Assembly (NCBI GenBank): GCA_905182615.1
Contig: CAJJCG010000003.1
Location: forward strand, 1 to 39,203
DNA from: Alphaproteobacteria bacterium UBA2964
GTDB lineage: Bacteria; Pseudomonadota; Alphaproteobacteria; MPNO01; UBA2964
Direction: 5' to 3'
Length of the DNA stretch: 39,203 bases
A program made the position numbers and the translations under genes. This document shows positions 25,885-35,762 of the stretch, piece after piece (the stretch's first letter is position 1; each line of letters starts with the position of its first letter). Under the pieces are notes generated by a model, which saw nothing but the letters and a program-made list of their open reading frames with translations, did no database searches and was not told where the DNA came from.

Positions 25885-27008
25885 ATGCGCCAGGTCTCAA
25901 ACAGCCAATTGTTCTCGCTGCTGGCGGCACAGGTGGGCACGTATATCCCGCACTCGCACTGGCGGATGCCCTAAAATCACGAAACTGGCCGATCGCTTTT
26001 GTAACAGATGAACGTGGCACTGTGTTTGGCGAACCGGCACCTGGCACCGAAGTTCACCATATCAAGGCGGCGAGCCTTGTCGGCGGCGCCTGCAGCAAAC
26101 TTAAGGGGCTCACGCAGTTAGGCGTTGGATTGTTGCAGGCGCGCGCCCTCCTTAAACGATTAAGTCCCGCAGCCGCTGTCGGCTTTGGTGGCTATCCCTC
26201 TGTCCCGACGATGTGCGCGGCCACTCAGATAGGCACGCCGACATTAATCCACGAGCAAAATGCTGTCCTCGGAAGGGCAAACCGCCTACTCGCCCCACGG
26301 GTTGAATCCATTGCTACGTCATTTGAGCAGGTAGCGGGCATACAACCCCAGGCACTCGGGAAAGTCGCGCTAACTGGAAATCCAGTGCGAGCGGCCATTT
26401 CACAGATTGGCGAAATGCCATATCCATCACTGACGGCAGATGACCCAATCCATATCTTAATCTTTGGTGGCAGTCAGGGAGCGCAGGTGTTAAGCGAGGT
26501 TGTTCCAACCGCGCTATCGACACTTTCTCAGGCCGAACGATCTCACCTGCATGTTACGCAGCAATGCCGCCCAGAAGACCTTGAACGCGTAAAATCCGCA
26601 TATGATGCGGCTGATATCTCGGCGTCGCTGGCGACCTATTTTGATGACATGCCAGAGCGCTTGTCCGCGGCACATCTGGTTATTGCACGCGCTGGCGCCT
26701 CGACAATTTCTGAGCTTATAGCAGCGGGTCGACCGGCAATACTCATTCCCTACCCGCACGCCACCGATGACCATCAAACGGCAAATGCCAAAAGCGTCGC
26801 TGCGGTCGGTGCAAGCTGGTGCATCCCGGAACCCAAATTTACGGTCGAGTGTGTCGTCGGTGAGTTTCGTCGCTTCTTGGAACAACCGAACGTTCTGACG
26901 GAAGCCGCCACCAACACTAAGTCATTACGCAGAGCCGACGCAGCCGAGCAGCTCGCCGACGCGGTAGAAGCAACCATCGGCCTTTCCAAACAGGGAGAGG
27001 ACGCATGA
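25881..27008 (+). CDS. murG: UDP-GlcNAc:lipid I GlcNAc transferase MurG
   Basis: Adds GlcNAc to lipid I to give lipid II on the cytoplasmic face of the membrane. The start is the ATG at 25881 overlapping the ftsW stop; the frame is open 19 codons further but reads ftsW sequence there. It has 375 residues with [17 protein letters not shown] (glycine loop), [35 protein letters not shown] and [11 protein letters not shown] plus [14 protein letters not shown] near the C-terminus. It overlaps murC by 4 nt. Confidence 0.97.
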   Translation: MNAPGLKQPIVLAAGGTGGHVYPALALADALKSRNWPIAFVTDERGTVFGEPAPGTEVHHIKAASLVGGACSKLKGLTQLGVGLLQARALLKRLSPAAAVGFGGYPSVPTMCAATQIGTPTLIHEQNAVLGRANRLLAPRVESIATSFEQVAGIQPQALGKVALTGNPVRAAISQIGEMPYPSLTADDPIHILIFGGSQGAQVLSEVVPTALSTLSQAERSHLHVTQQCRPEDLERVKSAYDAADISASLATYFDDMPERLSAAHLVIARAGASTISELIAAGRPAILIPYPHATDDHQTANAKSVAAVGASWCIPEPKFTVECVVGEFRRFLEQPNVLTEAATNTKSLRRADAAEQLADAVEATIGLSKQGEDA

Positions 27009-28444
27009 GAACACTACCCCTCTCAATCGGGAAAATTCATTTCTGTGGTATCGGTGGCATTGGTATGAGCGGAATCGCTGAGGTTCTCCACAATCTCGAC
27101 TATGCAGTTCAGGGCAGCGACATTGCCCAAAATGCCAACGTATCCCGCCTGACCGAGATGGGCATACCGGTTTCAATTGGCCAAAGTGGCGACAACCTTG
27201 GTGAAGCAACTGTGATCGTCGTGTCTTCCGCCATCCAACCCGACAACCCTGAACTGGTGGCCGCACGGCGACGTCATATGCCGGTCGTTCGGCGCGCTGA
27301 AATGCTTGCCGAACTCATGCGTCTGAAATGGGCCATCGCAGTTGGCGGCACTCACGGAAAAACAACGACCACCTCATTAATCGCCGCCATGCTTGATACG
27401 GCAGGTACCGACCCGACTGTTATTAATGGCGGTATCATTAATGCCTACGGCACAAACGCACGCCTCGGCGAAGGCGAATGGGTCGTTGTTGAAGCAGACG
27501 AATCCGACGGCACCTTTATAAAACTACCCGCCACTATCGCGGTCGTAACCAATATCGACCCAGAGCATCTCGATTTCTACGGATCGTTTGACGCAGTCCG
27601 AAAGGCATTTTTTGCCTTTGTCTCCAATATTCCGTTCTACGGCCTCGCGGTTCTGTGTATCGATCATCCCGAAGTTCAAGCGCTGATTCCACAGGTATCA
27701 GACCGCAAGATCATCACCTATGGCTTTAACGCACAGGCTGACATCCGCGCCGAAAATATGACGACGAACGAAAGTCATACGGAATTCGACATTGTCTTCT
27801 CTGGTCGATCTTCAATGGCGGGAACCCGTCTCGACAAAGTGTCGTTGCCCATGATCGGGAAACATAACGTTCAGAATGCGCTCGCTGCCGTTGCCATTGC
27901 ACAGGAAATGGACACTCCAGCGAAAACTATACGCAAAGGGCTCGCAGCATTTTCTGGTGTCAAACGTCGTTTCACGGTTACGGGTAAAAGCAACGGCGTT
28001 ACCGTTGTCGACGATTACGGCCACCACCCTGTCGAAATCAGCGCCGTTCTCTCAGCAGCCCGCGCAAGTGCCCGTGGACGCGTCATCGCCGTCGTTCAAC
28101 CGCATCGCTATTCGAGGCTGAAATATCTATTTGAAGACTTCTGCACATGCTTCAATGATGCCGACACGGTCGTCGTCGCGGACGTCTATGCGGCAGGCGA
28201 AGAGCCTATAAAAGGTATTGATCGCGACGGATTGATAGACGGATTACGGGCGCATGGGCATCGCGACGTCGTGGCACTCGAAGGTCCCGACGCATTGCCC
28301 ATGCTCGTAGGCGGCATCGCGACGGATGGCGACATGGTCATTTGTCTCGGAGCTGGGAACATTACGACCTGGGCCAATGATCTGCCGAACGCCCTAGAGG
28401 CGCTTTCCGGGAATTCAGATACGCAGCGGGAGGCCGGAGCATGA
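27005..28444 (+). CDS. murC: UDP-MurNAc:L-alanine ligase
   Basis: Adds L-alanine to UDP-MurNAc, starting the stem peptide. It has 479 residues, with the Rossmann start [17 protein letters not shown], the ATP loop GTHGKTT (115-121), [22 protein letters not shown] and VKRRFTVTG followed by [10 protein letters not shown]. All are MurC signatures and the length is usual. It overlaps murG and murB by 4 nt each. Confidence 0.98.
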   Translation: MRTLPLSIGKIHFCGIGGIGMSGIAEVLHNLDYAVQGSDIAQNANVSRLTEMGIPVSIGQSGDNLGEATVIVVSSAIQPDNPELVAARRRHMPVVRRAEMLAELMRLKWAIAVGGTHGKTTTTSLIAAMLDTAGTDPTVINGGIINAYGTNARLGEGEWVVVEADESDGTFIKLPATIAVVTNIDPEHLDFYGSFDAVRKAFFAFVSNIPFYGLAVLCIDHPEVQALIPQVSDRKIITYGFNAQADIRAENMTTNESHTEFDIVFSGRSSMAGTRLDKVSLPMIGKHNVQNALAAVAIAQEMDTPAKTIRKGLAAFSGVKRRFTVTGKSNGVTVVDDYGHHPVEISAVLSAARASARGRVIAVVQPHRYSRLKYLFEDFCTCFNDADTVVVADVYAAGEEPIKGIDRDGLIDGLRAHGHRDVVALEGPDALPMLVGGIATDGDMVICLGAGNITTWANDLPNALEALSGNSDTQREAGA

Positions 28445-29376
28445 TGACCGCCCAGAAACTCGACGATCTCATCGACCAGCTCCCCAAGGTACGTGGTACC
28501 CTGACAGTAGATGCACCGATCGCTCGACTCACCTGGTTTCGTGTTGGCGGCAATGCCGAGGTGCTGTTTGAACCGGCTGATCAGGACGACCTCCAGGCTT
28601 TTCTGCAGGCCTTGCCACTGGAAATCGACGTGACCGTTCTCGGCGGCGCTTCCAATCTCATTGTTCGCGGTGGAGGGATTGCCGGTGTAACAATCAGGCT
28701 CGGTCGGCCTTTCGCCCAAATTTCTGTTAACGAGATGACGATCGAAGCCGGCGCTGCGGCAATGGATATTACCGTCTCCCGCAAGGCACGTGATTGCGGG
28801 ATTGGTAGCCTCGAATTTCTGAACGGCATACCTGGATCAATAGGCGGCGCGGTACGCATGAATGCCGGCGCTTACGGATCGGAAGTCAAGGGCATCCTGC
28901 TTGAAGCGACAGCAATTGACCGACAGGGTAATCTATATACGTCTATGGCTCCTGGCCTTGGCTTCACTTATCGTCACAGCGATGCTCCGAACGATTGGAT
29001 TTTCACATCCGCAACTCTACAAGGTTCTGAGGACAGTTCTGAAGCCATTGCCGCACGGATGGAAGAAATCGCAACAGCCAGGGAAGGTTCTCAGCCGATC
29101 AGAGAACGCACCGGCGGTAGCACCTTCAAGAACCCCGAAGGTCAAAAAGCCTGGCAACTTATAGACAAATCAGGTTGTCGGGGCATGCAGTTCGGCGGCG
29201 CTCAGGTTTCCAACACCCACTGCAATTTCTTGATTAATACAGGGGCAGCCACCGCCGCTGACCTGGAAGGTTTAGGCGAGGAGGTCCGCCGCCGGGTTGA
29301 GAATGAAACTGGCGTCCTACTCGAATGGGAAATCAAGCGTATCGGTGCATTACCCGTGGTCGGAGTACCATCATGA
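28441..29376 (+). CDS. murB: UDP-N-acetylenolpyruvoylglucosamine reductase
   Basis: FAD enzyme that reduces UDP-GlcNAc-enolpyruvate to UDP-MurNAc with NADPH. It has 311 residues, with [31 protein letters not shown], the [21 protein letters not shown] loop (about 125-145), and [12 protein letters not shown] carrying the proton-donor Ser. Two ATGs in tandem (28441 and 28444) are possible; the first overlaps the murC stop. It overlaps ddl by 4 nt. Confidence 0.96.
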   Translation: MMTAQKLDDLIDQLPKVRGTLTVDAPIARLTWFRVGGNAEVLFEPADQDDLQAFLQALPLEIDVTVLGGASNLIVRGGGIAGVTIRLGRPFAQISVNEMTIEAGAAAMDITVSRKARDCGIGSLEFLNGIPGSIGGAVRMNAGAYGSEVKGILLEATAIDRQGNLYTSMAPGLGFTYRHSDAPNDWIFTSATLQGSEDSSEAIAARMEEIATAREGSQPIRERTGGSTFKNPEGQKAWQLIDKSGCRGMQFGGAQVSNTHCNFLINTGAATAADLEGLGEEVRRRVENETGVLLEWEIKRIGALPVVGVPS

Positions 29377-30293
29377 ATAAACGCGTGGCTGTCCTCCTCG
29401 GCGGGATTTCATCTGAGCGCGAGGTATCGCTTGTGTCAGGTGCCGCAGTAGCAAAAGCCTTGAGTGACAAAGGTTATGACGTTGTTGAAATCGATGTCGG
29501 ACCGGACCTGGTAGCCGTCATCAACGCTCTCAGTCCGGCTCCCGATGCCGTGTTCAACGCATTGCATGGTCGCTACGGCGAAGATGGCTGTATGCAGGGC
29601 ACCCTCGATCTTTTGAACATTCCGTACACCCATTCCGGTGTCCTCGCCTCAGCGTTGGCAATGGACAAACCCATGGCCAAACGACTGTTCGAAAAAGCGG
29701 GTATCCCCTGCGCCAAACACGTTATCGCCAGTCGCGAAGATGTTTTAGCCGGGAATGTCATGGAGCCGCCCTACGTGGTGAAGCCACTCAATGAAGGATC
29801 AAGCGTCGGTGTGCAGATCGTGAGTGATGATGCCAGAAATGCGGCGATGGCAGATTTTCAATGGTCGTTTGGCGACAAAGTTATGGTGGAGAAATACATC
29901 CCCGGACGGGAAATCACTGTTGCCGTGATGGGCGACAAGGCGCTCGGTGTCACCGAACTTAGAACCGACGACGGGTTTTACGACTACGAAGCAAAATACA
30001 CCGAAGGTCGTACGACACATATCGTCCCGGCCCCGCTTCCCCAAAGCGTATACGAAACTGCACTTGCCTATGCGCTCACTGCGCACCAAACCCTTGGATG
30101 TCGAGGCATAACGCGGGCTGATCTACGCTACGACGACACAAAAAATGACCCCGGGGCGTTAGCAATACTCGAAATCAACACTCAACCAGGGATGACACCC
30201 CTATCACTGGTTCCGGAACAAGCAGCTCATGCCGGCATCGAATTTGGCGATTTGGTTTCCTGGATGGTGGAGAACGCCGCATGCGGAAGCTAG
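29373..30293 (+). CDS. ddl: D-alanine--D-alanine ligase
   Basis: Joins two D-alanines with ATP to supply MurF. From the ATG at 29373 ([20 protein letters not shown], the family start, overlapping the murB stop) it has 306 residues; the frame is open 16 codons upstream inside murB. Visible ATP-grasp features are HGRYGEDGCMQG, YTHSGVLASALAMDK, PYVVKPLNEGSSVGV, EKYIPGREITVAV and the metal-binding EINTQPGMTP. Its end overlaps ftsQ by 13 nt. Confidence 0.97.
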   Translation: MNKRVAVLLGGISSEREVSLVSGAAVAKALSDKGYDVVEIDVGPDLVAVINALSPAPDAVFNALHGRYGEDGCMQGTLDLLNIPYTHSGVLASALAMDKPMAKRLFEKAGIPCAKHVIASREDVLAGNVMEPPYVVKPLNEGSSVGVQIVSDDARNAAMADFQWSFGDKVMVEKYIPGREITVAVMGDKALGVTELRTDDGFYDYEAKYTEGRTTHIVPAPLPQSVYETALAYALTAHQTLGCRGITRADLRYDDTKNDPGALAILEINTQPGMTPLSLVPEQAAHAGIEFGDLVSWMVENAACGS

Positions 30294-31165
30294 TGGAAAT
30301 ATTACATAAGGCGCGTTACCCGGACACCAACTCCGGCAAGAAAAAGGGCTCCCGAGCAGCTCGAAAAAAACCGGCGCCCAAATGGGTGAGGCCCGCAGTC
30401 AAGAGTGGCCTCATTGTTGCCATTTCTGCGATCGCTGTCGCTGGCCCGACCTGGCTCTGGCAAAGTGGAACTGTAACCCGGGGGTTAGAGTCACTGTGGC
30501 AGAAAACAATCACGCAAACCGCTGGCCTTGGTTTCAAAATAGAAAACGTCGTATTACGAGGCCGACGCCATGCCTCACGCCGCGACGTCATTCGCGCCGT
30601 ACGTTTGAACCGAAGCGACCCCATTCTGGGCTTTAATATCAACGACCTCCGCAGACGCCTCGTTAAACTACAATGGGTTCGCGAAGCTATCGTTACGCGG
30701 CACTGGCCCGACACCGTTGATATTCACATCGTAGAACGACAACCCATGGTGCTGTGGCAGCGCAAAGGGCGCCTATATCTCGTGGACACAGATGGCGTTT
30801 CTATCACCTCAAAAGGGCTTGGCCGCTTCCGCGATTTGTTGATCGTTGTCGGCAAAGGGGCCCCTAAAGCCGCACCAACCTTGCTCGCTATGATTGCCAG
30901 CGAACCTGCCCTCGCACATCAGGTCACCGCTGCGACGCTAATTGGAAAGCGGCGTTGGAATTTAAAACTTAAAGGCAGCATCAAGGTGAGACTGCCCGAA
31001 CGTGACCCTCATAAGGCATGGCAACGATTGGCTCGACTGAATGCCAAACACAAACTTTTGGCCCGCGATGTCCGCATGATCGACATGCGGCTTCCGACCC
31101 GGCTCCTAATGCGGCCAGGGGTTCTCAATTCGCAAACCACGCGTGTCAAAGGACAAAGGACATGA
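30281..31165 (+). CDS. ftsQ: Cell division protein FtsQ
   Basis: Bitopic divisome protein that binds FtsL/FtsB. It has 294 residues. A Lys/Arg-rich cytoplasmic part of about 40 residues (GKKKGSRAARKKPAPK) is followed by a membrane segment (about 42-62). A POTRA domain starts at IENVVLRGRRHASRRDVIRAV (about 86-106), and the FtsQ domain includes VREAIVTRHWPDTVDIHIVERQP and LVDTDG. The ATG lies inside ddl with GGTGGAG upstream, giving a 13-nt overlap. The C-terminus is basic. Confidence 0.95.
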   Translation: MRKLVEILHKARYPDTNSGKKKGSRAARKKPAPKWVRPAVKSGLIVAISAIAVAGPTWLWQSGTVTRGLESLWQKTITQTAGLGFKIENVVLRGRRHASRRDVIRAVRLNRSDPILGFNINDLRRRLVKLQWVREAIVTRHWPDTVDIHIVERQPMVLWQRKGRLYLVDTDGVSITSKGLGRFRDLLIVVGKGAPKAAPTLLAMIASEPALAHQVTAATLIGKRRWNLKLKGSIKVRLPERDPHKAWQRLARLNAKHKLLARDVRMIDMRLPTRLLMRPGVLNSQTTRVKGQRT

Positions 31166-31207
31166 AGATGGTAGAAAATTTGATAGCCGGAGAGGGAGGG
31201 TCGTCCT

Positions 31208-32452
31208 GTGAATAAGACAAGAACCGGTTTGATTGCAGCTCTTGATATCGGCAGCTCAAAAATCTGCTGTCTTCTCGCTCAGCCTCTTAATGAAGGCGGC
31301 GTTCGGGTTATCGGCACAGGGCATCACGTATCAAAAGGTGTTCGTGGCGGCGCCGTTATCGATATGGACGCTGCGCAAAATGCCACTTTAACAACGGTTA
31401 GCGCTGCAGAAGAACTGGCTGGCGAACAAATCAGAGAAGTTATTGTAAACGTCTCCGGCGGCAACCTTTCCTCCGAAACATACAATGTCGAATTGGCAAT
31501 ATCGGGCCGCGAAATTAACGAGACCGACATGCGCAAAGCCCTAGCACAGAGTAACAGCATCCAGCACGATGCGGATCGTGAGATCTTGCACTGCCTCCCG
31601 GTCGGCTATTCGCTCGATTCTACACGCGGCATTCGCGACCCACGCGGTATGTTTGCTGAAACACTGGGCGTTAATATCAATGTTATCTCAGCGCGTACGG
31701 CGACGCTGAGGAATCTCGCAAACTGTCTGGGCCGTTGTCACCTCGATATTGAGATAGCCGTTGCCGCCCCCTATGCATCCGGCCTCGCATGTCTTGTCGA
31801 GGATGAAGTTGATCTCGGTGTAACCATCGTGGATATGGGTGGTGGCACAACCACGATCGCCGTATTTTATGATGGCGAGGTAATTCATGCAGATTCCATT
31901 CCGGTTGGCGGTCAACACGTAACCAGTGACATAGCTCGTGGCCTTTCAACATCGCTGGCCCATGCCGAGCGAATGAAAACTCTATATGGCAGTGCGATCC
32001 CCTCACCGTCAGATGAGCGCGAGCTCATCGACGTGCCGCTGATCGGTGAAGAAAATACAAATCAACCCAACCATGTTCCCAGATCTCTGCTGAATGGCAT
32101 TATCCGCCCCCGCATGGAAGAAACTTTTGAACTGGTACGCAGCCGTCTTGAGGTCGCGGGCATGGATCGAATTTCCGGACGCCGACTCGTCCTAACAGGT
32201 GGCGCCAGTCAATTACAGGGCGCTCGCGAGCTCGCGACACTCGTTCTTGAGAAACAGGTTCGTATGGGCCGCCCCATGCGGATCAGCGGTCTTGCAGAAG
32301 CAACTAGCGGCCCAGCCTTTTCAACCTGCGCTGGTCTGGTGCGCTTCGCCGCCGAACGCCATGCCGACGTTCGCGATCAGATCGACGCCACCCCAGCCGG
32401 GGTTGGCGGACGATTTTCCCGTATCAGTCACTGGCTAAGAGAGAACTTCTGA
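31208..32452 (+). CDS. ftsA: Cell division protein FtsA
   Basis: Actin-like ATPase that tethers FtsZ to the membrane. It has 414 residues from a GTG preceded by GGAGGG. Motifs: phosphate-1 ALDIGSSKICCL (about 10-21), the 1C subdomain region with LGVNINVISARTATLRNL, phosphate-2 VDMGGGTTTIAVF, adenosine loop LTGGASQLQGARELA, and the C-terminal amphipathic tail FSRISHWLRENF that serves as the membrane-targeting helix. It lies 42 nt after ftsQ, the widest gap so far in the cluster, and 100 nt before ftsZ. Confidence 0.97.
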   Translation: MNKTRTGLIAALDIGSSKICCLLAQPLNEGGVRVIGTGHHVSKGVRGGAVIDMDAAQNATLTTVSAAEELAGEQIREVIVNVSGGNLSSETYNVELAISGREINETDMRKALAQSNSIQHDADREILHCLPVGYSLDSTRGIRDPRGMFAETLGVNINVISARTATLRNLANCLGRCHLDIEIAVAAPYASGLACLVEDEVDLGVTIVDMGGGTTTIAVFYDGEVIHADSIPVGGQHVTSDIARGLSTSLAHAERMKTLYGSAIPSPSDERELIDVPLIGEENTNQPNHVPRSLLNGIIRPRMEETFELVRSRLEVAGMDRISGRRLVLTGGASQLQGARELATLVLEKQVRMGRPMRISGLAEATSGPAFSTCAGLVRFAAERHADVRDQIDATPAGVGGRFSRISHWLRENF

Positions 32453-32552
32453 TGATTCCACCTAGCTCTATCAATTCACCACCAATCCCCGTTCGTCGCA
32501 GCGTAACCGCAGCAAATCCCTGTAACAGCCAAACGTATGTATGGAGGCTCGT

Positions 32553-34421
32553 ATGACCATCAATTTCTCAACTCCCGAAACAGACGACCATTTAAAACCC
32601 CGCATCACCGTTGTTGGATGTGGGGGGGCGGGCGGCAATGCCGTCAACAACATGATTAGCCAACAGCTCGAAGGGGTCGAATTCGTCGTCGCAAATACCG
32701 ATGCCCAGGCTCTTGCGCTATCCCTCGCAGATCGGCGCGTTCAGCTCGGCAGGGCAATCACACACGGTCTAGGGGCGGGTTCCCGGCCCGATATGGGTCG
32801 CGCCGCGGCAGAAGAAGCCATGGAAGACATTGGCCAGATCCTGAACGGATCTCACATGGTGTTTATTGCCGCCGGTATGGGTGGCGGCACAGGAACCGGA
32901 GCCGCACCGGTCATTGCCCGGCTTGCCCGCGAGCAAGGCATGCTGACCGTCGGCGTTGTTACCAAGCCATTCCAGTTCGAAGGATCGAACAGAATGCGAA
33001 TCGCCGATGCCGGCATCGAAGAAATGCAGCAATTTGTCGATACCCTGATCGTGATTCCCAACCAAAACCTGTTCCGGATTGCCAATGAGAAGACAACCTT
33101 CGCCGACGCCTTTGCGATGGCCGACGACGTTCTTCACTCTGGTGTCCGAGGGGTAACCGACCTGATGGTCGTTCCTGGCCTCATTAATTTGGATTTTGCC
33201 GACATTCGCAGCGTCATGTCCGAAATGGGCAAAGCTATGATGGGCACTGGCGAAGCCGATGGCGAGGAACGTGCTCGCCTTGCAGCTGAGGCCGCAATCT
33301 CCAATCCATTGCTGGATGATGTATCGATGAAAGGAGCCCGCGGCGTCTTAATCAATATTACCGGTGGTCCCGACATGACGCTATTTGAGGTCGATGAGGC
33401 CGCAAACCGGATCGGTGAAGAAGTTGACGCTGATGCCAATATAATCTTTGGCTCCGCGCTCGACTCCTCTTTGGAAGGCAAAATTCGCGTATCGGTCGTC
33501 GCAACCGGTATCGATATCGACGTAGCCGCCCGGCCGCGCCCCGTTCTCAAAGTCTATAACGATCCCATCGCACCGAAATCCATTCCAACGAGTACTGCGA
33601 TGCCGGTGTCAATGACGCCGACAGCGATGGAAATACCGACTGTCGCTCCGGCAGCTAACCTTATGGCCGGTGGGGCAGCTACGGCGCTCAAAATGCCAGA
33701 GCCTATACCCGAACTGGAAGAGATCCCTCTGCAGGAAGGTTCCCTCGACATACAGGAGCAACCTGCCCAGACCGACATCATGGCTTTGGTCGAAAAGGAG
33801 GAAGTTGCTGAGGTAACTTTTCAAGCGGATGTAGAACCAGTACAAGCAGCTGAAATGTCTGTTAGCGAACAGGAAGCAAGCAAAGCGAGCCCAGTTCAAA
33901 CAGAGGAACCCTTCATTCCACCGGCTCCCGCTGAACCCACCAAAGCAACCCCGGCAAAAACTGTGGCAACGGCTGACCCCTTCCGAGAAGCCGCAATGCT
34001 CAATGCGGCACCCGTTCCAGAGAAAAAGCGGAGTCCAAACATCTTTCAGAGAATGACAGGCTCAAGCTGGCCTAAAAAAGATGCGCCAATGGAGTCCAAT
34101 AAGGCCGGAACAGCTGTCAACAGGCCCGTTATACCACCAAAACCACCGACAGCAGCTATCGCTGCAGAACCTCCCAAGACGGCCGCACCTGAAGCGCCCA
34201 AAGTCGAGGTGGCGGAGGAAGTTCCAGACACGGCATTTATGTCGCCACCTGTAGCTGTTACGCAGCCCGAGCCAATTGTTGAAAAACCAGCCGCTGAAAA
34301 GCCAGTGATTGAAACTCAGCCCAGGTTGAGAGGTGTTGAAGCACAGGAAAGACTGCCAAATTCACAAAGTGAAGAGGATTTGCTGGAGATTCCGGCGTTC
34401 CTCAGACGGCAAGCTAACTAG
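32553..34421 (+). CDS. ftsZ: Cell division GTPase FtsZ (long C-terminal linker)
   Basis: Tubulin-like GTPase that forms the Z ring. The start is the ATG at 32553, with GGAGG 6 nt upstream; an earlier in-frame ATG at 32541 would overlap that site. It has 622 residues. The GTPase core runs to about 325, with [14 protein letters not shown], the tubulin signature GGGTGTG (110-116) and the T7 loop NLDFAD (212-217). A linker of roughly 280 residues rich in Pro, Ala, Glu and Val follows, and then the C-terminal peptide [13 protein letters not shown] that binds FtsA and other partners. Such long linkers are typical of alphaproteobacteria; this one is at the long end. Confidence 0.98.
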   Translation: MTINFSTPETDDHLKPRITVVGCGGAGGNAVNNMISQQLEGVEFVVANTDAQALALSLADRRVQLGRAITHGLGAGSRPDMGRAAAEEAMEDIGQILNGSHMVFIAAGMGGGTGTGAAPVIARLAREQGMLTVGVVTKPFQFEGSNRMRIADAGIEEMQQFVDTLIVIPNQNLFRIANEKTTFADAFAMADDVLHSGVRGVTDLMVVPGLINLDFADIRSVMSEMGKAMMGTGEADGEERARLAAEAAISNPLLDDVSMKGARGVLINITGGPDMTLFEVDEAANRIGEEVDADANIIFGSALDSSLEGKIRVSVVATGIDIDVAARPRPVLKVYNDPIAPKSIPTSTAMPVSMTPTAMEIPTVAPAANLMAGGAATALKMPEPIPELEEIPLQEGSLDIQEQPAQTDIMALVEKEEVAEVTFQADVEPVQAAEMSVSEQEASKASPVQTEEPFIPPAPAEPTKATPAKTVATADPFREAAMLNAAPVPEKKRSPNIFQRMTGSSWPKKDAPMESNKAGTAVNRPVIPPKPPTAAIAAEPPKTAAPEAPKVEVAEEVPDTAFMSPPVAVTQPEPIVEKPAAEKPVIETQPRLRGVEAQERLPNSQSEEDLLEIPAFLRRQAN

Positions 34422-34465
34422 AACCGGATATCACCGTAACATTCTGTAACAATTGTTGATTTGAG

Positions 34466-34506
34466 GGCTCCGAAGGAAGTTGGTAAACAACCTTCGGAGC
34501 CTTTTT
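34466..34506 (+). terminator. Rho-independent terminator of the dcw cluster
   Basis: An 11-bp perfect stem (GGCTCCGAAGG/CCTTCGGAGCC) with a 14-nt loop is followed by TTTTT. It lies about 45 nt after the ftsZ stop codon and separates the cluster from lpxC. Confidence 0.93.
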
Positions 34507-34541
34507 CACGCTCTGATATAGGCGAAGATGCGCCACGTAAC

Positions 34542-34575
34542 TAACGATGAATGTTAGGGTTAACAATCATCGTTA
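34542..34575. repeat. Long imperfect inverted repeat upstream of lpxC
   Basis: TAACGATGA (34542-34550) and TCATCGTTA (34567-34575) are perfect 9-bp inverted arms. After one A-A mismatch the stem continues for 5 bp around a GGGT loop. There is no T-run, and it ends 28 nt before the lpxC GTG. It could be an operator or a 5' leader hairpin; the factor is unknown. Confidence 0.6.
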
Positions 34576-34603
34576 ATTACGGCGCAGCATGAGGAAATAG
34601 TTA

Positions 34604-35584
34604 GTGCCTGACGTAGTAAAATCGTGCGAAGCCGTAACTGCCACTCCCCTTCTCTCTAAGGTGGTGCTCCAAAAGACGTTGAAATCGTCTATTGGCTGTA
34701 CCGGCATTGGCCTCCATTCGGGCAAAAAGGTGAGCATGTCACTTAATCCGGCAGCCGCCGACACCGGTATTGTCTTTCATCGTACAGATTTAGAAGGCGA
34801 CGACCGCATCATTCCAGCGCGCTGGGACTGTGTTGTCGACACCCGCATGGCGACCACGATCGGCAATCAAGCCGGTGCTTGTATTTCAACCATTGAACAT
34901 CTTATGGCGGCGCTCGCAGGCTGTGGCATCGACAACACCATCATCGAGATCGATGGTGCAGAAGTTCCCGTTATGGACGGCAGTGCAGCACCCTTTATCT
35001 TTTTGTTTGAATGCGCTGGCATGATCGAACAGAACGCACCCCGCAAAGCGATCAAAATCGAGCGACCTGTTAAGGTTGGCTACTCCGATAAATTTATTTC
35101 GGCAACACCAGACGATTCGTTTTCTGTGGATTTTGAAATTGATTTTGAAGATACCGCTGTTGCCCGGCAGAAATTAAGCATGCGGCTGGTTAATGGTACT
35201 TTTAAAACCGAAATAGCCAGAGCGCGCACTTTTGGCTTTGTTCACGAAGTCGATGCTCTTCGCAAAGCCGGCCTGGCACTCGGTGGTTCCCTCGATAACG
35301 CGGTTGTTATTAGTGGCGACACAATTCTCAACGGTGACGGTCTTCGATATGACGACGAGTTCGTTCGTCATAAAATTTTGGATTGTGTTGGCGACCTATA
35401 TCTTGCTGGAGCGCCTATTATTGGACAGATTGTTGCGCTGCGGTCAGGGCATGCACTCAACAATCAATTCCTGAATTCTCTGTTCGCTGATGATACCGCA
35501 TGGTCCTATGTCGAGATGTCTGGAGCCTCGGTTCCTGGAGTTTCCCATAATTGGGATCAGGAATCAGCTTTAGCCATCGCCTAA
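34604..35584 (+). CDS. lpxC: UDP-3-O-acyl-GlcNAc deacetylase
   Basis: Zinc enzyme for the committed step of lipid A synthesis. It has 326 residues from a GTG with GAGGAA about 8 nt upstream. Motifs: [14 protein letters not shown] (34-47), zinc ligands H99 (TIEHLMAAL), H256 and D260 (HKILDCVGD), and the catalytic His H283 (SGHALNN). [11 protein letters not shown] and RARTFGF are also typical. An N-terminal extension of about 20 residues precedes the usual start of the domain. It is separated from ftsZ by a terminator and has its own leader with an inverted repeat, so it is probably transcribed separately. Confidence 0.97.
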   Translation: MPDVVKSCEAVTATPLLSKVVLQKTLKSSIGCTGIGLHSGKKVSMSLNPAAADTGIVFHRTDLEGDDRIIPARWDCVVDTRMATTIGNQAGACISTIEHLMAALAGCGIDNTIIEIDGAEVPVMDGSAAPFIFLFECAGMIEQNAPRKAIKIERPVKVGYSDKFISATPDDSFSVDFEIDFEDTAVARQKLSMRLVNGTFKTEIARARTFGFVHEVDALRKAGLALGGSLDNAVVISGDTILNGDGLRYDDEFVRHKILDCVGDLYLAGAPIIGQIVALRSGHALNNQFLNSLFADDTAWSYVEMSGASVPGVSHNWDQESALAIA

Positions 35585-35585
35585 C

Positions 35586-35609
35586 AGCGCATATCGGCGA
35601 TACGCTTTT
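35586..35609 (+). terminator. Weak candidate terminator of lpxC
   Basis: AGCG-(CA bulge)-TATC pairs with GATACGCT across a GGC loop, followed by only three extra T. It starts 1-2 nt after the lpxC stop codon. Confidence 0.35.
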
Positions 35610-35690
35610 CATTTACAAACGTTTCTTTCCCGTATGGCGATGACAGCTTACACCGTGATATAAACCGGTTAAGGTCATGGCCAGTTGATC

Positions 35691-35696
35691 TATAAT
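35691..35696 (+). promoter_or_regulatory. Candidate -10 element for bamD
   Basis: A perfect TATAAT lies 66 nt upstream of the chosen bamD start. The -35 candidate (TTAAGG at 35669-35674, 16-nt spacer) is poor, so the assignment is tentative. Confidence 0.4.
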
Positions 35697-35762
35697 CTTG
35701 TGATCACCGCCTCAATACGGGATAGGTTACAAGCTATGGAAAACCGCGCAACAGGGATGCAA

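Noticed and set aside
34561..34575. TTAA...TTAA pair upstream of lpxC as a CtrA site
   Set aside because: The half-sites are 9 nt apart, not the 7 nt of the CtrA consensus, and the sequence is already explained as one arm of the inverted repeat.
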